A stretch of 64,000 nucleotides of DNA from NCBI RefSeq assembly GCF_014737315.1, contig NZ_JPUF01000001.1, forward strand, positions 62,001 through 126,000, given 5' to 3'. The DNA comes from Treponema zioleckii. GTDB lineage: Bacteria > Spirochaetota > Spirochaetia > Treponematales > Treponemataceae. Below the pieces are notes generated by a model, which saw nothing but the letters and a program-made list of their open reading frames with translations, was not told the DNA's origin and did no database searches. The position numbers were made by a program, and so were the translations under genes. This document shows positions 36,385 through 43,904 of the stretch, in pieces; the stretch's first letter is position 1, and the number at the start of each line of letters is the position of its first letter.

Positions 36385-37857
36385 CTACAGCTCAGAAAAT
36401 TTTTCAATTAGCTTTGTTGGGGTGAGCGCGTAATCGCATTTTGCTTTTTGGGCGGCAAGGGCATGTGCAAGCGAGGCCGAAACCGCGGCGTCAACAGCTT
36501 TGTAATTTTGTGCGAGGAGTGCGCAAATCATGCCCGAAAGCACATCTCCGCTGCCGGCTTTTGCAAGGCTCGGCCGCCCGAACGGATTCACCATTATGAA
36601 CATCTTGTAGCCGTCAAAACAACCGATAACCGGATTTGCACCTTTTACGAGCAGTACGCTTTTTGGGTAAGTTTTACAGAATTTTTCTATCAATTCAACT
36701 TTGTTTGTAACGCATTCTTCTATTGAATACTCGCCGAATCCGCAGGTTTTTAGAACCGCCTTAAATTCCTTTGGGTGAGGCGTCAGAACGGTTCTGTGGC
36801 AACGAGCGTCCAAAAATGCTTTTAAGTTTTCTGAATAGCAGGCGTCCGCATCAATAACGCAATATGTATCCTTGTGTTCAATAAGATAGTCAAAATATTT
36901 CTGCGTCGCTTCTTTTTCCCGCCCTAGCCCCATGCCAAAAGCGATTGCCTTTGCTTTTTCTGGAATCGCGTTCGAAATCATAAGTTCGCACGGAAAAAGT
37001 TCAGGACTGATTTTGTTTTCCAAATCCGTAATCGTTACAAGACCCGCGCCAAAATTCAATGCCGCACTTCCGGCAAGAATGGCGGCACCGCGTTTTTCGC
37101 CGACTGCAATCACTGAGTGACCGAAAGAACCTTTATTTACGTTGTTGAATTTGCGGTGCGGAAGAATCATGTCCGATTCTTCAAGAAGTTCCGCGACTTT
37201 TAAGCGAGAATTGCTTGAATTTTCAAAAAGTCTTCTGCTGACTCCAAGCTCCGCACACTCAATTTTGCCAACAAAATCTTTTGCCGCATCGCTGAACAGC
37301 GAAAGTTTGTGGGCACCCATTGTGAGCGTTAAGTCCGCATGAAAAACCACGTCCGCAACCGTTCCGTCCTCTCGGAGTCCTGTTGGAATATCGCATGCAA
37401 TTTTGTAACAGTCGTAAAAATTTACGTCATTCAAAAGAATTTGCAGATTTTCGCTTAAGTCACCTTTGAATCCAGCTCCAAAAATACAGTCAACTACAAT
37501 TCCTGTGTTCGCAAGGAACTCCAAAGTAAAGTCATTAAGGTCAAAAAAAGGTGTTCCGCATTTTTCTGCACGTTCCGCCTGCAATTTGCACAAGGCTGAT
37601 TTTGGCTTTCCGCATTGGAAGACGATGATGTCAAAGTCGATTCTTAACCTGCGGGCCAAAGTGTAGCCGTCCGCTCCATTATCACCTGTTCCGCATAAAA
37701 TAAGAATTCGGCGTTTGCAAGATTCTGTCTGAAAGTGCTTGCGGATAACGGATTCGAGCGAAGCCGCTGCGTTTTCCATCATAACTTCTTCTGTGAGACC
37801 GTAAGCTGCTATGCAAGCTTTATCCAATTTTCGCGTATCTTTATAAAGGTTCTGCAT
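36385..37857 (-). CDS. nnr: Bifunctional NAD(P)HX epimerase/dehydratase
   Basis: Nnr repairs hydrated NADH and NADPH. Residues 1-210 are the YjeF-N epimerase half, with ILCGTGDNGADGYTLARRL binding the nucleotide and VVDCIFGAGFKGDL. Residues 220-490 are the ribokinase-like dehydratase, with VLTPHPKEFKAVL and the anion-hole segment AGSGDVLSGMICALL. The total of 490 residues is standard for the fusion. TATAAT ends eight bases before the ATG, with no ribosome site between, so it is likely leaderless. The convergent upstream gene is the RluA enzyme. Confidence 0.93.
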   Translation of the reverse strand: MQNLYKDTRKLDKACIAAYGLTEEVMMENAAASLESVIRKHFQTESCKRRILILCGTGDNGADGYTLARRLRIDFDIIVFQCGKPKSALCKLQAERAEKCGTPFFDLNDFTLEFLANTGIVVDCIFGAGFKGDLSENLQILLNDVNFYDCYKIACDIPTGLREDGTVADVVFHADLTLTMGAHKLSLFSDAAKDFVGKIECAELGVSRRLFENSSNSRLKVAELLEESDMILPHRKFNNVNKGSFGHSVIAVGEKRGAAILAGSAALNFGAGLVTITDLENKISPELFPCELMISNAIPEKAKAIAFGMGLGREKEATQKYFDYLIEHKDTYCVIDADACYSENLKAFLDARCHRTVLTPHPKEFKAVLKTCGFGEYSIEECVTNKVELIEKFCKTYPKSVLLVKGANPVIGCFDGYKMFIMVNPFGRPSLAKAGSGDVLSGMICALLAQNYKAVDAAVSASLAHALAAQKAKCDYALTPTKLIEKFSEL

Positions 37858-37865
37858 GATTTTAA

Positions 37866-37871
37866 ATTATA
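37866..37871 (-). promoter_or_regulatory. -10 element of nnr
   Basis: TATAAT on the minus strand ends 8 bases before the nnr ATG. Confidence 0.5.
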
Positions 37872-37922
37872 CAACGCAATCAAAAAAAATCAATTTTTTT
37901 AAGTTTCGATTAATATTCTGAC

Positions 37923-39299
37923 TTAAATCACTCGTTTTTCGAGCCATTTTCCTGATTTGAATCTCACGAGGAACATTGCGCCCCTAAAAATCCAGTCGAG
38001 GTACATTCCGAACCAGACGCCGTAAAGCGCGATGTCTGTTTGATTCGGGAATTTCCACAAAAGCCACTTTGAAATTAAGAAGCTGAAAAGCACTCTAAAA
38101 GCCCACATGCTGATGTTGCTGATAATCATTGTGTATTTTGCGTCACCTGCCGCGCGCAAAATGTTTGGCATTGTGAATGACATTGGCCAGAAGAAAATGT
38201 TCGCGCACATGCACGTTCTGATTACGCCGATTGCAAGAACTTGTGCTTCTTCAGAAATCCTGAACAAAGGAACGATGATTGGACATGTAAAGAAAATGAT
38301 TGCCGCGATTACAAACATTCCTGCATACGCGGTCTGCATCATTTTCTTTCCGTAAAACTTTGCCTGTTTTTTTTCGTCCGCACCGATGCACTGTCCGATT
38401 ATCGTTACGCTGCCGAGTCCAATTGCGCTTCCCGGAATGTTTGAAAAACTTGCCAAAGTGTTTGAAATTGAATTTGCAGTGATTGCAAATGTTCCAAAAC
38501 CGCTCATAAATGATTGAACGAGGATTTTTCCGATATGGAAGACTGAATTTTCGATTCCGCTCGGAATTCCGACTTTCAGAATCCGTTTTATCATTTTGCC
38601 GTTCCATTCAAATTTCCAGATTCTGTCAAAGTAGATTTCGTTTTTGTTTTTGTTGCAAAGAAGGAAGAGCATGATTCCGGCCCCAAAAAATCGGCTTGCA
38701 AGCGTTGAAATTCCTGCTCCGTCCACACCGATTCCTGCTCCGTAAATCAAAATTGCGTTTCCGGCAATGTTAATAAAATTCATTCCGACACTGACTTTTA
38801 AGCTCAGCTTTGAATTTCCCATTGACCTAAAAAGTGCCGCGCAGCTGTTATAAACTGCCAAAAAAGGAAAAGAGATAAGAATCCATTTGAAGTAGTCGAG
38901 CGCGCATTGAAGAACGTCTGGTTCTGCTTTGCCGTAAAGCGCGCTTAAAATAAGCTTTTGAGTCGGAAAACAAAGCACGACGATTAAAAAGCCTACTATT
39001 ACGGAGATATTTAAAAGTTGCTTTGCCGCTTTTCGTGCATCTGCCGGGGATTTGTGTCCCAAGTATTGCGAACTTACGACTGCACCGCCTGTTGCAAAAG
39101 CGGCAAAAAGCTGAATCATAAGCTGGCTGAATTGGTCAATGAGCGAAACTCCGCTGACTCCGGCATCTCCTACAGAAGAAATCATAAGCGTGTCACACGC
39201 ACCGATTGTCATTGCTAAAAATTGCTCTGCAACAAGAGGCAGAATAAGTTTTACTAAATAGGATTGATTAAAAAGTGGTTTTTCAATTTTTTCTACCAT
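37923..39299 (-). CDS. MATE family efflux transporter
   Basis: A 458-residue inner-membrane transporter with about twelve hydrophobic helices in two similar halves, typical of MATE (NorM/DinF-type) proteins that export drugs or metabolites in exchange for sodium or protons. The first helix region reads LVLPL-like LVKLILPLVAEQFLAM and the half-repeat LFRSMGNSKLSLKVSV is matched later by ILRAAGDAKYTMIISN, the family's duplicated motif. A TATAAT lies 13 bases before the ATG. The substrate is unknown. It is the last ordinary gene before the rpn/porin region. Confidence 0.9.
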   Translation of the reverse strand: MVEKIEKPLFNQSYLVKLILPLVAEQFLAMTIGACDTLMISSVGDAGVSGVSLIDQFSQLMIQLFAAFATGGAVVSSQYLGHKSPADARKAAKQLLNISVIVGFLIVVLCFPTQKLILSALYGKAEPDVLQCALDYFKWILISFPFLAVYNSCAALFRSMGNSKLSLKVSVGMNFINIAGNAILIYGAGIGVDGAGISTLASRFFGAGIMLFLLCNKNKNEIYFDRIWKFEWNGKMIKRILKVGIPSGIENSVFHIGKILVQSFMSGFGTFAITANSISNTLASFSNIPGSAIGLGSVTIIGQCIGADEKKQAKFYGKKMMQTAYAGMFVIAAIIFFTCPIIVPLFRISEEAQVLAIGVIRTCMCANIFFWPMSFTMPNILRAAGDAKYTMIISNISMWAFRVLFSFLISKWLLWKFPNQTDIALYGVWFGMYLDWIFRGAMFLVRFKSGKWLEKRVI

Positions 39300-39405
39300 A
39301 ATATCGAAGCAAATTATAATAATTCTAGAAATAAAAGTCAGGTAGGAGATGCACGTTCACAAGTACCCGCCTTCAGTTTATTTTCCGTGGCTGAGTGCTT
39401 TGTCC

Positions 39406-39429
39406 TCTTTGCCTGCATAAGCCCGTCCT
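39406..39429 (-). repeat. Vestigial copy of the rpn internal start region, past the first rpn stop
   Basis: These 24 bases are identical to 39709-39732 inside the first rpn gene and include the internal ATG and the bases before it. They begin inside the TAG stop codon, so the variable 3' end of the gene is bracketed by a direct repeat. Confidence 0.8.
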
Positions 39430-39721
39430 AGAGATTTGCGATTTCTTCGGGGGTTAATCCTGTCCACTTTGCAATCTGAACAGCGGAAATCCCATCAGCA
39501 AGCATGGCGCGGGCAGTTGCAATCTTTTCTTGAGCAATTCCCTGTTGCAATCCCTGAGCAATTCCCTGAGCAATTCCCTGTTGTATTCCCTGGGCAATTC
39601 CCTGCTGCATTGCGGCATTGAGCCCTGAGCGGATGTCGCGCTCAAAAGATTCCTGCTTCCACTGCGCTATCCAGAGCGCCTTGTTTTTGCTGATGTTCGA
39701 AAGCGATTTCTTTGCCTGCAT
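39428..39721 (-). CDS. Candidate internal RpnS-like antitoxin of the first rpn gene
   Basis: An ATG in frame with the large gene (codon 220) is preceded by a perfect AAGGAGG (39730-39736) with an eight-base gap, the strongest ribosome site in the region. Translation from it would give the last 97 residues, MQAKKSLSNIS through the tetrapeptide-repeat helix to EEIANL. In characterised Rpn systems this C-terminal product is made separately and blocks the toxic full-length protein. The site is identical in the second copy. Existence as a protein is inferred from sequence, not shown. Confidence 0.6.
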   Translation of the reverse strand: MQAKKSLSNISKNKALWIAQWKQESFERDIRSGLNAAMQQGIAQGIQQGIAQGIAQGLQQGIAQEKIATARAMLADGISAVQIAKWTGLTPEEIANL

Positions 39722-40378
39722 AAGCCCGTCCTCCTTGCTGGTGAGATTTTTGATAAAGTCCTGCTTTTTTGGGTTGTCGGCGTCTTTTAAGAACAATGCC
39801 CAATTTTCTAATTTTGAATTCGTGTCTATAGATTTCTCCAGTTTTGTGATTTTTGGAAGCTCTATAAAAACGACATTCAGCGTGTTGGAAAGCTCAAGCC
39901 CGTCTTTCGTGCGCATTGCATAGCGGTTTATGGCATTCCTGCTCTTCGGCGTGTAGTGGAAGTTCAGGACCGTAATCTGGAAGACAACGGGCGCGGACTG
40001 CCAGTCATCGCCTTTTTCGAGGTAAGTGGTCTCAAGGCGGGCAACATGATATTCGGCACGCTTTCCGTAGTCATATTGCTGGTCGAACGCCTGCATCTCA
40101 ATCTCGGCCATTCTCCCGTCGTCGAGCACGCAGGCTATGTCGTAGCTCACGTTGCGCTGGCCGTTGTACGAAACGGGCGCGTCGTTCGCCGTCAGCTCGA
40201 AGGATTTTATCTTCTCTTCTGTAGCCGCTTCCAAAAACGAGTGCAGGGCCGCCCGCGACTCTTCCGTTGGCTGAGTGAACATTGCCTTGAAAGTCGAGTC
40301 GATGCGCGGGTTTAGCAGCGCACCTGTGTGCATCTGAGAGACATATTCTTCTTCGGAAAGGAATTTTGAACCGTTCAT
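39428..40378 (-). CDS. Rpn-type PD-(D/E)XK nuclease, first copy (RpnL-like)
   Basis: A 316-residue protein of the recombination-promoting nuclease/putative transposase family. The nuclease core shows D80 in SYDIACVLDDG and E94-M-Q96 in MAEIEMQAF, the PD-(D/E)XQ pattern of this family; IDSTFKAMF opens the domain. Near residue 255 it enters a helix of four-residue repeats (GIAQ, GIQQ, GLQQ; about six units) and ends in a small domain, KWTGLTPEEIANL. The family includes anti-phage toxins held in check by their own separately translated C-terminus. Residues 1-256 are identical to the second copy at 47453. No ribosome site; an extended -10 TGCTATACT ends six bases before the ATG at 40378. Confidence 0.88.
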   Translation of the reverse strand: MNGSKFLSEEEYVSQMHTGALLNPRIDSTFKAMFTQPTEESRAALHSFLEAATEEKIKSFELTANDAPVSYNGQRNVSYDIACVLDDGRMAEIEMQAFDQQYDYGKRAEYHVARLETTYLEKGDDWQSAPVVFQITVLNFHYTPKSRNAINRYAMRTKDGLELSNTLNVVFIELPKITKLEKSIDTNSKLENWALFLKDADNPKKQDFIKNLTSKEDGLMQAKKSLSNISKNKALWIAQWKQESFERDIRSGLNAAMQQGIAQGIQQGIAQGIAQGLQQGIAQEKIATARAMLADGISAVQIAKWTGLTPEEIANL

Positions 40379-40384
40379 GGCTTT

Positions 40385-40393
40385 AGTATAGCA
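40385..40393 (-). promoter_or_regulatory. Extended -10 of the first rpn gene
   Basis: TGCTATACT on the minus strand, ending six bases before the ATG; identical in the second copy. Confidence 0.55.
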
Positions 40394-40435
40394 CAAAAAT
40401 AGGATTTGATATAAGGAATGTCCGTAAATGGGGCG

Positions 40436-40620
40436 AAGTATTTGAGATTCCGAAACACGTTCGGAATGACGGATTTTCATGTCATGCAGAACTCTCAATG
40501 CACGTCATTCAGAACCTGCAAGACTCGTCATGAAGAACTCGTAAGCACGTCATGCTGAACTTGATTCAGCATCTGCCTCTCTGCCATAAAAGAGATTCCA
40601 AAATAAATTCGGAATGACAA
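40436..40620. repeat. Composite intergenic repeat left of the first porin gene
   Basis: It begins with the palindrome GATTCCGAAACACGTTCGGAAT, then carries four degenerate 21-24 base units of the form GTCATGCAGAACTCGCAAGCA, then the hairpin ATGCTGAACTTGATTCAGCAT and a further TTCGGAATGAC end. A copy with the same order of parts lies at 42353-42461, on the other side of the porin gene and in the same orientation. Confidence 0.7.
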
Positions 40621-40683
40621 ATCGGCCAGTTGCAAAAAGTAGAAAATGCGTTGGCTTTAGCACGGCCGAAATCAACAATAAAA

Positions 40684-40720
40684 ACAAAAAAGCCCCTGCA
40701 CGGAATTTGCACAGGGGCTA
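40684..40720 (-). terminator. Terminator after the first porin gene
   Basis: On the minus strand AGCCCCTG (40718-40711) pairs with CAGGGGCT (40698-40691), followed by a T run. Confidence 0.8.
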
Positions 40721-40766
40721 AACAACATGTATTAAAAAACTGGCATTAAAATTTTAGCAGTTCTTA

Positions 40767-42041
40767 TTACATCTTAATGCGGAGTACAACTGGGATGTCG
40801 AATGTTCCCTGAGCTCCACCGTCTTTTGGGTTCAAGTAGTGAACATAGCGGAGTGCTGTTGTAACAGCAGCGTTCTTTCCGGCAGAGATTTTTGCACGGC
40901 CAGAAACGTTGAGGTACTGTGAGCCGTCATCTTTAACATCGTCGTTGTTGTCGAGGTCTGTGTTGAAGTATCCGAGGTCGAGGGCAGCTGTGAGCAAGTC
41001 GTTAACTTTGTAACTGAACTCACCAGCAACCTGCATAGCGTTTTCTGCGTCTGCATCTTTAACAGAGAGAGATTCGTATTTTGCACCGAGTGCGAAAACT
41101 GCTTCTGAAGTGATGTTGTACTGAGCGCGGAAGTCAACAGCGAATGCTGAATCGATTACGTCCTTCATTGTTCCGTATGTGAAGCCAACTACAACATTCT
41201 TTGTGTTTGGAATCATCAATGGAGTTACATAGAGACCGAATCCGTAAGCCTTGTTGAGTGGGTTCTTGAAGATGAAGTCGAATTTCGCCAAGTCTTCTTT
41301 TTCCCAAGCAACTTCTGCAACGTATCCTGCTGACTGGGCGAATTTGTTTCCGTCTTTGTCAGTGTAGCTGTCATAAGGTTCTGATGATACAGTTGCAGGT
41401 TTTGAACTATCACTGTTAGTAGCGTTTTCTGTGAGACCCGCACGGAGCAAGAGTTTTCCGCCACCAATGTCATCGAGAGTGTACTCACCGAGCAAAGCGT
41501 GGTTCTTCTCACCGTTTGGTCCAGCAACGTTACCGAAGTCAACAAGCCAGTTCAAGGATGAAATTTTTGTAAGCGCGTTTGTGCCGTCAACCTTCAATGC
41601 ACCAAGACCGTTCTTTGAAGAAATACCCATTGTCTTAGAGAACTCTTCATCGAGGATACCCTGCTCTGTAGCAGTGTAGTTTCCGCGGTTTGTGTAGCGG
41701 AGGTCGAATTTTCCGCCAGTCAATTTGAATGCGCCCCAGTTGAGCCATCCGTAGTAGTTGTCAACAGCGAAAGAGCTGTCTGAACCGTTTACTGTGAATT
41801 CCGTCACAACACCTGCAAAATCAGTGCTTCCTTTGACACCGAGAGTATCTTTGCTTCCGCCGAATCCGTCGAGATCCCACAATGTTGAGCTGCTGTAAGC
41901 ATCTTTAGCGTCTGTTTTTGTGTAGTTTGTGATGCTGTAAAGATTTGGTCGAACACGAACGTTATTTGTTACTGTTACTTCTGCAGTAGCCAATGAAGCT
42001 GCAACAGCTGCCAATGCAACTGCACTAACGATTTTTTTCAT
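40767..42041 (-). CDS. Porin-like outer-membrane beta-barrel protein 1
   Basis: A 424-residue exported protein with signal peptide (cut near LATAE), no further helix, and alternating beta-strands rich in Gly, Tyr and Asp ending in VVLRIKM, a C-terminal strand of the kind that directs barrels to the outer membrane. The N-terminal block (NNVRVRPNLYSITNY) and the YYGWLNWGAFKLTGG segment recur in altered form in the two porin-like proteins downstream, so the three form one family. It should be a diffusion channel. GGAGG seven bases before the ATG at 42041 sets the start; an in-frame ATG at 42080 is rejected. Composite repeats flank the gene. Confidence 0.82.
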   Translation of the reverse strand: MKKIVSAVALAAVAASLATAEVTVTNNVRVRPNLYSITNYTKTDAKDAYSSSTLWDLDGFGGSKDTLGVKGSTDFAGVVTEFTVNGSDSSFAVDNYYGWLNWGAFKLTGGKFDLRYTNRGNYTATEQGILDEEFSKTMGISSKNGLGALKVDGTNALTKISSLNWLVDFGNVAGPNGEKNHALLGEYTLDDIGGGKLLLRAGLTENATNSDSSKPATVSSEPYDSYTDKDGNKFAQSAGYVAEVAWEKEDLAKFDFIFKNPLNKAYGFGLYVTPLMIPNTKNVVVGFTYGTMKDVIDSAFAVDFRAQYNITSEAVFALGAKYESLSVKDADAENAMQVAGEFSYKVNDLLTAALDLGYFNTDLDNNDDVKDDGSQYLNVSGRAKISAGKNAAVTTALRYVHYLNPKDGGAQGTFDIPVVLRIKM

Positions 42042-42352
42042 AAAAAATCCTCCTATTTTTTTGTGACAGTTTTGAACCAACGGTTTTATTAAACAGTCAC
42101 TGTATTCTCAATATTAAACCACTTTTTTTCTAGCAATGTTCAGTTTTTTCAATTTTCTGTCATTTTTGCTAAAAAAACGTCATAAACTACAAAAAATTCA
42201 TATTTAGAATCAAATTAGTTATTTATTTGTCTGCCAGGAATTCTATCGGTGAAGATATTAAAAAAATAAGTGAATTTTGATGATTTTTTTTTAGAAAATA
42301 AGTACGGAAAATTTCAAGAAAGTTAAAAAGGGGATTCAAAATTCATTTTTGT
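42042..42352. other. Upstream region of porin 1
   Basis: About 310 AT-rich bases that should hold the porin promoter on the minus strand (TTGAGA and ATAAAA boxes are weak candidates). No gene, repeat or RNA was seen. Confidence 0.4.
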
Positions 42353-42461
42353 CATGCAGAATTCGCAATCCATGTCATGCACAACTCGCAAGCGTGTCAT
42401 GCTGAACTAGTTTCAGCATCTGCATTTGAGATTCCGAAGCCAGTTCGGAATGACGGGTTCT
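42353..42461. repeat. Composite intergenic repeat right of the first porin gene
   Basis: Two 22-base units (GTCATGCAGAATTCGCAATC and a relative), then ATGCTGAACTAGTTTCAGCAT, then GATTCCGAAGCCAGTTCGGAAT and GACGGG. It has the same order and orientation as 40436-40620. Confidence 0.7.
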
Positions 42462-42565
42462 AAATTTTGCGTGACAAAGTTCCACGCTTAAAAGAAAGAT
42501 TCTCGGGAAAAGCAAGATTTACACAAATTTTTGACTTTCAAAAACAAACACGAAATTGAACCCAT

Positions 42566-42751
42566 AAAAAATATTTTGTATTTTTCAGAAAAACGTCTTT
42601 TTGACGAAATACAAAATATTTTTTTGCAGTTTTACAAATTTTTAAACAAATACACCGTGTACTTTCGTGTTTTTCGCCAAGCGAACAAAATACACGGTGT
42701 ATTTTTAAGAATCTGGCTATTTTGAACAAAATACAAAATATATTAGCCAGA
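42566..42751. repeat. Cluster of three hairpins in AT-rich DNA
   Basis: Stem 1: 18 perfect pairs (42566-42583 with 42607-42624) enclosing a small CGTC/GACG hairpin. Stem 2: AAATACACCGTGTA (42648-42661) with TACACGGTGTATTT (42691-42704), 14 perfect pairs. Stem 3: TCTGGCTA (42712-42719) with TAGCCAGA (42744-42751). The string AAATACAAAATAT recurs in or around stems 1 and 3. It lies just past the 3' end of the third Rpn-like gene. The peptide-like frames through it are not credible genes. Confidence 0.7.
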
Positions 42752-42807
42752 AATTTTACTTTTAAAGAAAATATCAAATGATTTTTGCGTACGAGTTGAG
42801 TCCGTTT

Positions 42808-43014
42808 TTACATCTGAAAATTTGCCATTCGGTTTTGCAACTCTTCTTCCGACATTGCAAGTTTTGCCGCGGCATCTTTTATTGAAAGCAGACCAGACTT
42901 TATCAAATCAAAATACGCAGAAAAGATTCCTTGCTGCTTCCCCAATTGAATTCCTTGCTGCTTTCCCTCGTTCCAGGCTTTTTTTGCTTTGGTTTCGATT
43001 ATTGGTCCTCTCAT
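42808..43014 (-). CDS. Candidate internal C-terminal product of the third Rpn-like gene
   Basis: AAGGAG (43026-43031) lies 11 bases before an in-frame ATG at 43014, which would yield the last 68 residues, including the GKQQGI repeat helix. The spacing is longer than ideal, so this is weaker than the sites in the rpn pair. Confidence 0.35.
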   Translation of the reverse strand: MRGPIIETKAKKAWNEGKQQGIQLGKQQGIFSAYFDLIKSGLLSIKDAAAKLAMSEEELQNRMANFQM

Positions 43015-43746
43015 AATGTTATCGACTCCTTGCAAGACTTTTTCGTATCTTGCGGACAAAGCTCTTACAACGCTATCGGTCAATTCGATGATTGTGAGTT
43101 TTTCGAACTCACCGATAAGTTCCATTTTCATCAGTTCATCAAGTTTATCTACAATCTTTTGGAACTCATTTTTGAGTGCCAGAAGTTTTTCTTCATTAGT
43201 ATTGTATTCCGCAAAATCTGCTTCAAAAGTAAAAATATAAAAAGGCAGAAGAAGAATCAAATTCTTTTCAAAAATCTCGTCGAGGTTGTACGACTTGATT
43301 TTCATTATGGGAATCCTGTAGCTTACGGTTCCGCCCGGCGTTTTTATAACATACCGATAGCTCTCAGGAGTTTTTTTTGTGTTCCTCAGATACAATACCG
43401 CAGAATTCGGAAATTCCACAGTGAGCGTTTCAAGGCTGTTTTCGCCTTGGTCAAGTGCAATCTGCGCATCATATTCGAACAGTCGGACGAGCATTCTGCT
43501 GTCGCTTGTGCTCTGACATTCCCAATGATAATTTTTGCGTTTTTCACCGACGACCGTAAAATTCGTGTCGGTAATTCTTTTTTGCTCAGACTCGTCTTGC
43601 TGGCTTATAAAATGCTCGTTCGGGAAAAATATGATTTCTTCGTTGCCCGTGTAATGCTCGCCGAACGCTTCATTTATAAGCGGCAGAATCAACCGTGAGC
43701 AGTCATTGATAAGTGTGCGGAACGCGCTGTCGTAAACATCACTCAT
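42808..43746 (-). CDS. Rpn-like PD-(D/E)XK nuclease family protein, divergent third member
   Basis: A 312-residue protein with the same plan as the two rpn genes but different sequence. The nuclease-like core has D60 in RITDTNFTVV and E76-C-Q78 in YHWECQST. The middle is helical, and the C-terminus carries a shorter repeat helix (GKQQGIQLGKQQGI) and ends EEELQNRMANFQM. Function is inferred from the family: nuclease or toxin. No ribosome site precedes the ATG; TAAAAT ends six bases before it. An internal ATG at codon 245 has AAGGAG upstream, as in the rpn pair. Confidence 0.75.
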   Translation of the reverse strand: MSDVYDSAFRTLINDCSRLILPLINEAFGEHYTGNEEIIFFPNEHFISQQDESEQKRITDTNFTVVGEKRKNYHWECQSTSDSRMLVRLFEYDAQIALDQGENSLETLTVEFPNSAVLYLRNTKKTPESYRYVIKTPGGTVSYRIPIMKIKSYNLDEIFEKNLILLLPFYIFTFEADFAEYNTNEEKLLALKNEFQKIVDKLDELMKMELIGEFEKLTIIELTDSVVRALSARYEKVLQGVDNIMRGPIIETKAKKAWNEGKQQGIQLGKQQGIFSAYFDLIKSGLLSIKDAAAKLAMSEEELQNRMANFQM

Positions 43747-43752
43747 ACTTGT

Positions 43753-43758
43753 ATTTTA
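43753..43758 (-). promoter_or_regulatory. -10 element of the third Rpn-like gene
   Basis: TAAAAT on the minus strand, six bases before the ATG. Confidence 0.4.
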
Positions 43759-43904
43759 CTACGATTCCCGACTTTTTGTGTAGTGTTGAGCGAACAAAAC
43801 TGCTTACAGAAAGACAGAGATTTTGAAAAACAATTTCTAAAACAACGGAAAAATCCAACCCAAGTTTTTGCTAAAAGTTATAAGGAAAAAAGGGAGGATT
43901 TTTT

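Noticed and set aside
39530-39620. CRISPR-like or tandem repeat array of 12-bp units
   Set aside because: The units encode the four-residue GIAQ/GIQQ repeats of the rpn protein; there are no spacers.
39428-40378. Active transposase
   Set aside because: The family is sometimes labelled putative transposase, but no terminal inverted repeats or target duplications surround either copy.
40460-40560. CRISPR array made of 22-base GTCATGC units
   Set aside because: Units are adjacent and degenerate with no unique spacers and no cas genes.
42531-42777. Small genes on both strands
   Set aside because: Frames are forced by three AT-rich hairpins; there is no ribosome site or protein-like composition.
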